64,000 bases of DNA, from positions 41,948,106 through 42,012,105 of the forward strand of contig CP136063.1 of NCBI GenBank assembly GCA_032622095.1. The letters are read 5' to 3'. The notes below the pieces were generated by a model. That model was not told the origin of the DNA. It made no database searches and worked only from the letters and a program-made list of their open reading frames with translations. A program made the position numbers and the translations under genes. Source of the stretch: Siphonodentalium dalli (Eukaryota; Mollusca; Scaphopoda; Gadilida; Siphonodentaliidae). Of this stretch, positions 20,137 to 32,269 are shown piece after piece. Within the stretch, counting starts at the first letter, position 1; each line of letters starts with the position of its first letter.

Positions 20137-22184
20137 ATGCTATTCCAGCTTCTAGCTGTGTTTCCGGGTCAAGGACCAAGGTATCCATGCCAACACTGCT
20201 CAAAAGCAGTCAAAAACAAGGACTTGTTAATCTCATGTGACAGCTGCAGTGGATGGACTCATCTGAAATGCTCAGAGATGACTCGATTGGAATACGACCA
20301 TCATGCAGAGGATGGAACCAACTTTTCCTTCTGTTGCCATCGATGTACCATCATGAATCTACCTGGAAGTTCGTGGAAAATCTCAGACTTTGAAGAGGAA
20401 TGTCATGACATTAAAACTTCTTCTGATTGTTTCTCAAATACTGATGAAAATGACTCAAATCTTCCAAATATCAATGATTCTTATGATCATCTCAATGATA
20501 ATGATTCTTCCCTGTCAGCTCCGCCTAAAAGTGAATCAATTTTTCAGATTCCAAATGCTCTGAAAAGAAATGGGCTAAAATTTCTGCATCTAAATTGTCG
20601 GAGTCTTTTGAACAAGATTGATCAAATTAGGATTTTGGCACGAAATTCAAAGCCTTCGGTTTTTGCGATTTCTGAACATGGCTGGATAGTTCTGTCGACA
20701 GTTCTGAAATTTCTATTGATGACTATTTAGTGATGAGAAATGATAGAAATAGAAATGGCGGTGGTGTCTGTCTTTATATTCACCAATCCCTTTCATTTAA
20801 TCCGCGGCAGGATATTTCGAATCCCGAACTTGAATTTTGCTGGGTAGACATTCTACTGCCTAAATGTAAACCTATTTTGGTTGGAGTGGGCTATCGCCCT
20901 CCTGATTTTCATAAATTCTTCCCTAAATTTGAAGAATATATTAATGAAAAGAAATTTCTCAGAGATGAAACAATAATTCTTGGTGAGTTTAATGTTGATG
21001 TATCAGCCAAGAGATTGAACACACTCAAGCGGGCGGGGTCTTAATTCATTCAAATTAATTTCAGGTTTGACTCAGCTCATCAAATTCCCTACGAGAGTAA
21101 CAAGTAATTCTTCTACTATAATTGACCTTATTCTAACCACAGATCAAGGTAAATATGCTCATTCAGGAGTTCTTGACATAGGAATTAGCGACCATAAAGT
21201 AACATATGCTGTTCGTAAAAAGTTAAAACAGCAAGTTGGCAAACATAATGAAATGAGATTTAGATCTATGAAGAATTATTCCTTCGAAGCTTTTCATGAA
21301 ACCTTAAATAAGTTGGACTGGACTTTTGCTGTGAAGATGTGGAGAAGACATGGATGTTGTTCAAATGTTTGTTTATTTCTGCTATCGATATTGTAGCTCC
21401 CTATGCTGAGGTAAGAGCTAAGGCCCGAACTGAGCCATGGATGGATGGAGATATTTTGCAGAATATTCGAGATAGGGATAAAGCTCTTCAAAATTTCCGT
21501 CGGACTCAAAATGGTATATTCTATGAAACTTATAAATTTTTGAGAAATAAGATTCAGTACCAAATAAGGAAAGTTAAAGCCACTTATTTTACTAATAAAT
21601 TAAAGATGAACAAAAATTATTCTAAAGCTCTATGGAAGTCTCTTAAAGACCTTGGTACCCCATCAAAGAAGGGGCGTGGTAGTTCAGGGAATGTTTCACT
21701 TAAAATTGGGGATGATATTATTTCAGATAAAAAATTGGTCGGTAACGAATTTAATAAATTTTTTAGTAATGTGGCTGCGGAACTTGTTGACAAATTACCT
21801 GCAGCCAAAGGGAAATATGGTAGTGCGTTTATTCACAAGTATTATTCTGACAAAGGTGTAAAGCCTAATTCATTTAAACTTAAGAGTAGTAGAGGAACAA
21901 GAAATTCTTGATATTCTGCTAAATATGGATCCATCCAAGGATACAGGGTTGGATCTGATTGATACCAGCAAGGTTTCTTCGAGATGGCGCTTCAGTGATT
22001 TCTTCCCCCTTGACACACATTATAAATCTGACAATACACTACGGGATCATTCCAAACGATTTGAAAGTTGCAAGAGTGGTTCCCATTTATAAGAAAAATG
22101 AAAAAACTTCACCCATAATTATAGACCGGTTTCCATCCTAAATCTGGCTTCCAAAATCCTGGAGAAAATTGTTTATAAACTGTA
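20137..22184 (+). pseudogene. Non-LTR retrotransposon (CR1/L2-like LINE), 3'-truncated and frameshifted
   Basis: Five ORF pieces in changing frames form one LINE ORF2. 20137-20730 starts with a PHD-like zinc finger (CQHCSKAV, SCDSCSGWTHLKC, CHRC), then the start of an apurinic-type endonuclease (LHLNCRSLLNK). 20730-21044 has GGGVCLYI and GEFNVD. 21067-21396 has SDHK. 21339-21911 is the linker before the polymerase. 21900-22184 begins the reverse transcriptase (DLIPARFLRDGA, NYRPVSILNLASKIL across another shift). It stops abruptly at 22184. LINEs are usually 5'-truncated, so loss of the 3' half points to later deletion. Confidence 0.85.
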
Positions 22185-23620
22185 ATTAGCAACAAAGGGG
22201 TTACATGATGTATGTCTTTTCATGTGCATCACGGTCGCACAAATTTTTTTTTATTGTCAAAGCATGCACGTCGGATACACGTCGCATTGTTCCAAAATGG
22301 CTAAAACTTAACACATCCTAAAAAGATCTAAAATGAACACGGGAATTAATTAAATGTACTTTGATTATAATTTTATTATGCATGATGTTGCACACGTGAC
22401 TGTACATATTATTTGTATATAATTATTTGTCTAGAATGTCTTATATATAGATGTTAGACAATAAAATATGACGATGAAAGTAACATCGTATTTACATGTA
22501 CATGTTTTGTACATATAGGATGGGCCAGTGGTATGCATAAGCGTTTACCCGTCTTTACCTGTACATTCAACTGCGTTATCACTATATAAATATATTGAAC
22601 GGACATGACTCATTCCAGCTTAAGACTTGTGTCCATATGCATGTAATTTGATAGGAAGTATCAAATACACGAACTATTGACATAATTGCGTATCGGATAT
22701 GCTCTGCAGTAATTTCCAGCTGCTCTGGCTGCTCTAACAATTTTCTGAAATGAAAGAATAACGCTCTTTATTTCTACTATATCAGGAATAGACTAAACCT
22801 GAACGCTCTTTTCTGTTCCGTGTCGTGCAGATGGCCGTTGTTTGTTTTGGACCCAAAAATAGCGTGTTCAAAGTTGTATTTTTTTAAGGACTCCAATAGG
22901 TCTTTCAGTGAAATACAAATGTATAATGTCAGTAGAAATATAGCTCGTGTATTTATCAACATATCTCGATACCTGGGAAACATACACAACCAAAAATTAT
23001 TACGTGTATTTTGGAGCGGCCAAAATCGCCGTGTGGCTTTAACATACAAATACGTACATGCGTGACCAGGCAAAACGTATGCATCTCATGCTCTACATGC
23101 GATGATGTTTGTTTCTTCACTGTTTGGTTTTGTATTATTGTATATAATACCTCGACATTTTGTGATTGTATCAATATATATTATTCCGCTATTTGTATAT
23201 GTACATATAACATATACATGTAACAGTGACTTTACTCAAACTACATGCGTTTAACCGCGTTTATGTTAACCGCTGTATATCTATATGTGAATTGCTGAAT
23301 GACATGATTATAATACATGTACATGAATGTACTATACTAGTATACTAGTTCCAACAGTGAAATGCCGTCGTTACAACAACTTAGTGTCAACAACTTCTCG
23401 AAAAGGTATGACACATTTTTAGCGGTATCTTTGACGGTCGGACACTCTTCGGTGTTTACTTTCATCACTGAACTGTAATTAGCAACAAACGTGTTATTTC
23501 TTTTTACGTGCGCCACGGTCGCACATGACAGCATTGTTTTTACTGCCAAAGCAAAAACAACAGAGCGGATAAAATCCCAACATTACCAGATCACTGCCAT
23601 ATCAATTTCAAACCTTCGCC
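22185..23620. other. Upstream region of the BEN gene, flanked by a direct repeat
   Basis: CTGTAATTAGCAACAAA...CACGGTCGCACA occurs at about 22182-22237 and again at 23473-23526, just before exon 1 of the BEN gene. No coding ORF between. The second copy may belong to the gene's promoter/5' UTR (inference). Confidence 0.45.
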
Positions 23621-26600
23621 ATGTCTCTTAGAAATTACACCAGACCTCACCCATACTACGCGGTTTTCTACCATCACGACTCGTTTTGGTTTACTGCTCC
23701 CAGAGCTCAAGTGATCGTCGCGGAAGAAACACATCTACCACAGGTATGCTGATTTTGTATATATATATATAAGTCCTAACAATAATTTCCGGTAGCACAA
23801 GTATACTGCACCTCAAATCAGACCTCTTGCCTATACTAATAATTTTATGTGCACCATAATCAGATATTTCGAATATTTATACTTTCAAAATTAGTAACTT
23901 TCACTTATAGACTCGCGTTGGGAATATAATTATTACCGAACGTTTGTGTTGCATGGGTAAAACATATGTCACCCAATTAGGATCAATGTTGGGCAATGTT
24001 TTTACTCGGCGCGGGTCAACAGTTTGTTACCCAATATAAATTTGGAGAAGACTTCATATAAGCCCTCGGGCTTGTTGTCTGATCCTTGTTTCCAAAATTA
24101 ACTCTTAAATGTTGTATATTTATGTCATATGTGTATTATGTCAATTGTTTGGATTTGGAAATAAAAATATGTTAAAACCAATATAAATTTACATTCTCAG
24201 TTGTGCGATTTTGTTTTTACCCAACATTGGGTTAATAATTATTAGGTCAAATGAAATAATGTTGGGGGATTTAGCACCAATAACTTTGGGGTTAAATGTT
24301 TTCGCGACAATTTATTAAAGTATATCCGGAAAACATAGCTCATTTATTCGATGGACAAAAGTCAGTGTCCCTTCCAGTCATTTACTGCCAATGTACTATA
24401 GTCACTTGAGGTCAATATCACATATTACATGACGTAATAAATAAATAAAGTTAGTTATTCCTAGAAAAGGTGAAAATAAACGCTCTTTGTTGTTAATAAT
24501 TACAGCCTCGTCAATATATCTGAGGTCATCGGCATATATCCCCCCCCCACGATATAGATTCATTGTCTAAAATTACGTCTGTACATGTGTTTCCCCACAT
24601 ATCTCCGACTTGATAATAAATTAGCACCCCTTTAAGACATCTGAGATCAAAGTCACATACATGTACGTGTATCCCATTATATTACTTTTCGCAGGTCGGA
24701 CAGTCTTACGTGGTTAAGTGGTACCCGAAAGCAAATGATGTTGCAGAGATAAAGTTTGCGGGCAGCGAGGATGATGTGAGGGAGTATATTCTCCGAAACG
24801 ACACATCAAATTCCGCTTCTACCTCAACCAGCAGTCAATCAACATCACCAACGACAACTACTTCTTCGACTAAACGACGGGCACCCCGGACGGGTCTTTT
24901 GCAGCAGAAAAAACCAAAGCGTGCACGTCAGCCACGACAACCACGACGATCCAGCCTTGATCCGATACCAAAAAAAAACCAAAAAAAAAAACCAAAGGTA
25001 TAAAAAAAATTAAAACATTTTATTTGTTGGCACGTACATGTAGACATGCTTTTGGATTATTATGCTACGTTTTGTCGGTATACTGACTGTAACACCAAGA
25101 TTAAGACAAATTCAACTGGAATCTGCGGTTTATTGAAGTTTCGGTCGCTGAAATTAATCTGCAACTTTCCGTAAAACATTTACGATATCGAAAACATTAA
25201 ATTTTTCATTACCAATTTAGGTATACAATTTTCGTGCGACTCCTGATTTAAACATGTTATAACAAGACTCAACTAAACTATCTCAAATTTACCGGAACCC
25301 CATGCCTATGTTTTAATAATGGACATATAGTTGTTTTATATTAAGGGGATATGTCGATCACCAAATTATATGGACGCATACGTCTCGAAAATTACGTGGT
25401 CAGAAGCACAGGCCCCTGGTGAAAATGCCAATATACACTATACGACTGGGGGGGGGGGGGGGGGGGGGGGGCTGTGTACTAACAGAAGGGGAATGAATTA
25501 ATTTTAACTTTGGACTATAAAATCAATATAAAGAGCTTTCAATTTATACATTTTTTTGTGTTAGCAAACATGTACATGTACATTGTGTATAATGGCCCGA
25601 TTGAAAACATGCTGTCCATGCATCAACATCAAAATGTGAGGGCCTAAGTTCTACACCATGACCAATAAAACAATAATGATTAATAATTGAATAATAAATG
25701 TGACATCTTATAAAATAGACCATAATTTGTGTTTCTACTTTGGAAAATTGGTTTCACATGTGCACATGTTTTTAAGAATTACAAAATAAATACAAACAAT
25801 GAACAACTAACAACAGTGTACATGTATCTGTGGATGTGAAAGTGCATAATCAGTCAAATTATTCATGTATATGTAAAATGGATGTGAATAATCGGTATAA
25901 AGCAATTGCATTTTCAATAAAGATTTATGTATATGCCAACACTAACAAGATAAATTTAGACATGTGAGATAACTATAGGTGTCTTGCTTTCATGAGCTAA
26001 TTAAGCAATATACAACACATGCTTCATGGAATTATATTCGAAAGGGTGAATATAAATAAATCGGCATGATTTCATTTCACGCTCAGTTTAGTACATCGTC
26101 GTAAGCTGACTGGGAAACTGACTAACGAAAATCTAGTTTTTTTCAGGCAAAAGCACAATTCATCGGGACTGGAAGAAGCGCCTACGATCTGCCACCCGCT
26201 GACCCAGGCTACGTCAGCCCAGTCCAAAGCGACAGTGAGCCCGACATCCCCGGGACAGCTGATGCGTCCACGCAAAGTGAGCGGATTATTGAATGCATAC
26301 ACCAACCCCGTCTTAAAGGATTGTCAGAAGAGTTTAATCTGCTGGAAGAACGATGCCTGTCCATGGAAAGAGAGATCCAACTGCTGCGATTGCAGTTGAG
26401 TTCCAAGCAGACCACGTGCACCACAGACTGCGCACCAATGACATCATACACCAGCACCAGAAATACCACCAGACTCAACAGACGACACCATGCCAGACAT
26501 TGCCAGAGTCCCTTTATTCAGCGAGAGCTCCACAGACACAACCAGCCAACAACCACCCAACAGTCCTACACCAGCCACAGAACATTCAACATCACAGACA

Positions 26601-27039
26601 CGTCAACCATTCACCGACCAACGCATACTAAACGTTATCGTACAAGATTTGCTGGCAACCCTTTCCCTTGCAAAACTGAACAGTGGGACCGCCGCTGCTT
26701 CAGACACTTGCCCAACAATCCACATCAACAACGACTCGCACGAAAGACTCCACTCGGAATACACAGACAGAGCAGCGTTCATCCGACGGCTGTTTAGTAT
26801 GCTGTTCACCGTGAGGGAGGTATACCAGCGAAATGTTACGGGCACAAGGGGGAAAGCGGCGCTCGATCAGGCGTAGATGGCATATATCCAGTCAACATAC
26901 TTTAGATTTTATCCGGCAGAACCCTACAGTTTACAGAATCGGCTATGGAAAGAAGCGACAAAGATCATAGATCAGCACCTGCGGAATGTGATCACCCACA
27001 AACTGTGCAAATTCTTTGATTTATCATCGTTATTGTAGG
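23621..27039 (+). pseudogene. BEN-domain protein gene, three exons, disrupted in exon 3
   Basis: Exon 1 23621-23743 (ATG start, MSLRNYTRPHPYYAVFYHH; donor CAG|GTATGC). Exon 2 24695-24997 (acceptor TTTTCGCAG; VGQSYVVKWYPKANDVAEIK, then an S/T-rich and K/R/P/Q-rich basic tract; donor AAAG|GTATAA). Exon 3 26147-27039 (acceptor TTTTTTTCAG; acidic part, then LLEERCLSMEREIQLLRLQL, a short coiled coil). All introns are phase 0. The BEN domain, a DNA/protein-binding fold of chromatin regulators, lies at about 26770-27020: FSMLFTVREVYQRNVTGTRG, YIQSTYFRFYP, WKEATKIIDQHLR. A frame change near 26440 and an in-frame TAG at 26874-26876 break it, unless these are sequence errors. Confidence 0.65.
24998..26146 (+). 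other. Intron 2 of the BEN gene
   Basis: GT at 24998 and AG at 26145-26146. Contains a run of over 20 G near 25447-25471, a likely polymorphic or error-prone site. No ORF or repeat assigned. Confidence 0.5.
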
Positions 27040-27758
27040 TCTAGGTTGATACATACATGTATTGAATATGGGGCTTTCGGGTAGCGCCGAGAATTACGTG
27101 CGTGTATATGTGTAATTTCTAAGAAATCTGAATAAATTTCCTATTTGTGAAATTTGTTGTGACTTATGTATTCATGTCCGCGCTATCGAAATGCATGCGT
27201 CATGAGTATAATGGCGATATTATTCAGATTTCACGTAAATGACATACATGTATTTGTATATAGTGGAATACTTACATCATAAAAAATTACACATACACAG
27301 CGCACGAAATTCATATATGTGATATGGTTTAATATATACTTATATATGTGCATGATTATTTTTTTCAATGTATATATTTGGATACTGGCATCTGTATTGT
27401 ATATAGCATATGTTTTGTTTGTTCAACATAAAGTGTGGCTTTGAAAATAAATTTAACAAATTATTCCCTGACCGCTCAGTCTATGACATAATTCACTGCG
27501 TTGACAGTCAGTTTGCATGCCCATTTCAGAATCTAAAGCGAAATAATTGTCATTCACCACTCCTCACAATGGAACTTATATAACTTTGAATTCTATCCAT
27601 GCATATAATAATATTATTAAAGATCCTCGGTATGATCCCGGTGATCTGACATAAATGTGAAATGTATACTATTATATATACTGATTATGTATGTGTCATT
27701 TTGGCGATAAGACATTCATAAATTAAATTGAAAGTCACGCTGAAATGACATTGTAATG
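27040..27758. other. 3' flank of the BEN gene
   Basis: AT-rich, with an AATAAA near 27447 that could serve polyadenylation. No other feature found. Confidence 0.4.
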
Positions 27759-28778
27759 CAGGCCTGGAAATCTCAAGGCGGGCTGGCGGGCTGCCCGCCT
27801 ACAGCCCGCCTAGAATTTTCCAAGGCGGGCTTTTTATAGCCCGCCTCGTCTACAATAGGACATTTATTATTTAGTTATTTTATTGTGTTTAATGAGTAAA
27901 ATACTGCATCGAAATCGTAATTATATTGTACAGTGTGGGGACTGTGCGCATGCGTGACCCGACGGTAATGTCAAATGGGAATTATAGCGGAATCAGTAAA
28001 TTCCGGAACGAACTGTTTCGTAAATCTGATCTTTTGATCGATTCTCAACCTTTCGTTCCGTTTCCGGTTCCTATCAGTGAAAATTGTATTTAGCTTGCAG
28101 CAGTCTTTTATCGCTTCGATTGACAATATTTTAATATAATTAGCTAAATGTATCCACGTATTCTAGTTTACACTGTTATTCAATTATTAAAGTTCAGAAA
28201 CTATTTTCTATGTCCCCAATTGCAAACACCCAGTAAATATATAGATAGTGACTTGACTGCTGCAAGCAGCAGTCTGCGATCGGCAATGGAATATCGATTA
28301 CATTGAGAGAAAAAGCAGTCAATATTCAAGTGCAAATATACTGGATTTAATATTGTTCTTGATTGTGTATTTTATGTAAAATTACACTTTCATGGAGAAT
28401 GCTTTTAACGTGGACAAACTCACCCAATTCCGTTGCATGGGTTGGACACCGACTGACAAATTGTTGAGTACAAACACTCTTACATTTTGTTTCTTGTTCA
28501 TATAAATTATCATAACATATAAAACATAGTTAAATATTCACCATACCATAATTACTGTGGGGGATTTTGACATTCACAACTCTGTAGACACTTTGTTTCC
28601 ACATAAAAAAAAAAATTTAGATGGAGTTATACAACATCAAAAATAGACAAACTAACGGCAGTAGTAACTCAGATAAAATAAATCATAACTTTAAAAGTTG
28701 AGGAGGGCTATAGCCCTCCTAGGCATATCTAGGAGGGCTATTAATAGCCCTCCTGGATTTTCTAGATCGCCAGCCCTG
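27759..28778. mobile_element. 1-kb hAT-like TIR element with hairpin-array ends
   Basis: Left end CAGGCCTGGAAATCT and reverse complement of right end CAGGGCTGGCGATCT match at 12 of 15, like hAT termini. Just inside the left end, copies of GGCGGGCT/AGCCCGCC form hairpins (27774-27846). Inside the right end the equivalent motif is GGAGGGCT/AGCCCTCC (28699-28755). No transposase. An 8-bp target duplication is not evident. Confidence 0.6.
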
Positions 28779-28895
28779 GACGTGACCCATTTTCTACAGG
28801 CACTATATAGTCATTGGGAGCAACAGCCATACTAAATTTTTTTTGAATCCGTTCACAAATGCCAACCGTCCCTCGCAAAACCATAAATCGAGTTT

Positions 28896-31800
28896 TTGAA
28901 AATCTCGACTAAAAACCAAGCGAACCACAAATCAGGGGACGGAGTTTCAGTCAGCAGACGGAAGCTCCAAGACCCTCATCAACATATCGATCAAGGAAGG
29001 GCAGTTTCAGTCAGAAGACGGAAACTCGAAGATCCTCCTCAATGCCGCAAAGACAGTCGTCACCAAAGCCTCGAGAAAGATCTTCTTCGGGACAAAGGGA
29101 AAGGAAAGTGGCATTTAACCCCCGGGTCACACTTCACCCAGCACAGTCAGAAAATGTCTGGTGTAATTTCAACCCGAAGCCTTTCCGTCGTCACATGTTC
29201 TGTTCTCATTTACCCACCCGCTGAAGTCCCTACCGAATCCCAAAGAAGAAAAATGATGAGGGATCTCGTTGAAATAGGCGAGGATTTGTTTGACCAGGAG
29301 TCATCCTCAGACGAGCAGTCCAACACAAAAGGAAGGTCAGATTGGGCAACACTGCAGAAGCTGGTCCGGTGGGCCAACCGTAAACTGCGAGGATGTACCA
29401 AGATTATTCCTAAACCAACGACAGTTTCGGCAGGACATCACCGGGCAATGACAAAAATCTGCATTGACCAGGGTTGGCAGGTGCCACCCTGTTTCGACCT
29501 TCAACCAATAAATCACCCTGTCTGCATAATCCATTACCGACCCATGTGTCTGCTAATAAACCATCTGTCGCAGGCACAACTGAACCATTTCATGGGCCCT
29601 CAAACCATTCCACCCAATGAAATACAGAAGAAGCAGTGGCAAATCAGGACAGGCAAGATCTCGAATGAGAAAGTTCAAAAGGCCCTTGAGACGACCAAAA
29701 GAGGATTGGATGCGGAAACGGCCAAGGACCCGTTGATCGCTGCCGCTCTGCTGCTCCATCCACCAAAGAGGAGAGCTGAAGAGTCGGAGGTAGCCATGCG
29801 ACCTGACTCTCGCCCCAGCATGGGCGAACTGGAAAGGTCATCGAGTGGATCAAAAGCAGACGTTCGACCCAGCAGGGCCAAGCCAAGGAAAATAACCCCG
29901 ACAGAAGACGGAAAACATGCTCATCACAGCCAGTCAGAACAGAGGAAAATAACCGTGCGGATAGAGCAACCGTGTCCCATGAGAGGTACCCTGGAAACGA
30001 CAGCAGCCATTCCAGGTACATCTCATGAATCAAGTAGAGGTGCCACGATTATTGATTTTGATAATCGGTCGTCAATAATCGACTTTAATCGAACCTAATA
30101 TTAATAATCAGTGGAAGCATTCCGTAATATGACTTATTGGCTGGGTGCTGGTCAACTCAATAACTGCTTTGTCGCTGGTTGTTTGAGACATCGGCTGATG
30201 TAATATTTACGTTAATAAAGTGCATCATAAACCACTGTTAATGACTTATGAGCACAATGTATTGAACACCAGCATAGTTCTCGGCGATGTTATGATTATA
30301 ATATTTGTCAGTTCATTAGAACGAACGTAGCGATTAATTTCAGTTTTATGAATAGCCAAATATACAAACAATGAAATGAACGAAGGACCGCCCGCGGTTC
30401 CTAAAAAAAGGAATCAAATGTTACAGAAACTATAGTTTCATCAAACTTTCAGAGCGTGGTTAACAATCACAAACGTGTGCCCCCACCTGCAAATTGCATG
30501 ACTCAGAACAATCTAAGTATTTGATAATAGTCAGTTTCATTCAGCATTCGCCACACAATATGTGATAGCCTTTACTAGTAACTTCTACATGTAAGTATAC
30601 ATTTGTAATTATGCAAACAAAGTACACTTGCTGATTAAAATGCCGTATATATTGGTTCCCTGGTTTTAGATAGAATGTCAATCAACTTCCCACTGGTCCA
30701 ATCAGATTCAAGGGCGAGTGCATTCAGTTCATTGAACACGGTGACAGTCAGCACATTTCAAAGACATATAGTGCCACCTTTCAAGTATAAATATACAACG
30801 ACGTCGCAAATTCGCAATGTGTTCAAATCTGCAGTGCCGCCAATTTGTAGAATATACAACGACCCGACGAGAAACCATGTCGCATCATCAAATGAACTGC
30901 TGACTGTTTGCAACATTTATTAGTAGTACTCATGTTATTGGAATATCTTTGATACGTGATCAAAGGATGTTAACACCTCGGTTGTAGATTAAACTGTGTA
31001 AAAAATGGCATTCAATAATACCCGGCATTTTCTGACGTCCGGAATAAATAACGCAGATTAATCGACGATGGAAATGGTAATCGATTATCGGCTTTATCAA
31101 CGGTTCATCGATTATACGACTAATTGTGGCACCCCTAGAATCGAGAGAAAATGATAGACTGATTGAGGAAAGAAGAACCGTGACCACGGAACAGTCGCTA
31201 ATGAATCAGCCGAAGATTCAGGAAACACAGACGTCTGCTTCAAATCAACCTCCTGGTGACCGCAATGCAGCACCCTTACAGTCTTTGATGGATTTGCCAT
31301 ATCTGACGGGGATAGACTCCCATTTCCATCTCAACAGAATGGCGAATCGCTTCAATATTCAAACGGCATCAATCACTGAAGCTTTAGAGACCCTCCGGGA
31401 CAGAACGAGTTCCACTGTTCCGATCGTCTTGCTGGGAGGTCTTAACATCCACTGCGACCCAGAAGAGTATCCATCTGCGCAGCTGCCCGGAGACTAACTG
31501 GAGGAACACCATGGGTTGTCACCATAAAAAGGTCAAGCTACTAGAAAATGAGGGGTTCCGGCAACGTCTAGATCTGTTGGTCAGTTTACCACATGTTGCG
31601 GCGATCGGAGAGATTGGTTTGGACAGATCTCTACCACTGAGTGAAGCAGATCAGGCTCTTCAACTCTATCATTTTAAGCAGCTGCTTAGAATGGGAGCCA
31701 GGATCGGTAAGCCAATCATCCTCCATCTCAGAGGAACGCCAGACGACAGGCTGAATGAGGGAGTTTTCTATCTGGCTCTGGAAAAATGTCAGCAAATCTG

Positions 31801-32140
31801 CTCCCCGATGCAGGAATTTCACATCCACTGCTTCATGGGGAATGCAGAAATGGTGGAAGATTGGACCCGAGTTTTCTCGGCCAGCTATTTTGGTTTCACC
31901 GCTGCCTGCTACGACTTTTCCCCTGTCCAAAAGGAGGGGCTGCGCTCGGTCCCGCTGGACCGACTGCTGCTAGAGACAGACGCCCCATTCTTCGGCGAAA
32001 GACTGGGACTGCGGGCAACGACCCCCATCCATCTGGGTCAGGTGGCCCTGAAAATAGCCGATATTAAAAACATGCCATTGAAGCAGGTATTAGCGGTCAC
32101 CACCCGGAAGGGAAGAAATATCTATTTCCTGATGAAATAG
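28896..32140 (+). pseudogene. TatD-type DNase fusion protein, split by a hAT element and one frameshift
   Basis: The open frame from 28896 (first ATG 29154) to 30034 continues in frame at 31146 once the hAT element and one target copy are removed, and reaches TAA at 31495-31497. The N-terminal ~380 residues are charged, with an unrecognised domain (DWATLQKLVRWANRKLRG, CFDLQPINHPVC). Then comes a TatD TIM-barrel metallohydrolase: GIDSHFHL (HxH) near 31310, GEIGLD near 31607, LHLRG near 31724, HIHCF near 31823 and LLLETDAPF near 31967. All TatD metal ligands are present. A +1 shift near 31490 separates the first strand from the rest (ORF 31511-32140). TatD enzymes are Mg-dependent 3'-5' nucleases; activity is not expected here. 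Confidence 0.75.
30035..31137. mobile_element. Non-autonomous hAT element (1103 bp), copy 1
   Basis: TIRs TAGAGGTGCCACGATTA and, from the right, TAGGGGTGCCACAATTA. Target duplication GAATCAAG (30027-30034) / GAATCGAG (31138-31145), 7 of 8 identical. The subterminal regions are packed with ATAATCGATTAT-type motifs. The 8-bp duplication and TAGRGGTGC ends are hAT features. The interior has no transposase. It shares sequence throughout with 54028-54926, which is inserted in the opposite orientation. Confidence 0.9.
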
Positions 32141-32269
32141 AAAATTGAGGGAAATTTGCAATAATGTAATTAAAGGGCTACCCCATGTGTAGACAAATAC
32201 AATAAGGAAAAAAACCCATCCTTATAAGGGACATGAAGAAACAACCAGCCCTTATTTTTCATTGTTTAG

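Noticed and set aside
28784-28912. Possible ATG start at 28860 for the TatD-fusion protein
   Set aside because: The frame from that ATG ends after 17 codons; the long frame only opens downstream, so a start there would need a frameshift.
30675-30923. 82-residue ORF inside the hAT element
   Set aside because: Lies in the non-autonomous element interior, lacks hAT motifs, and is not open in the related copy at 54028-54926.
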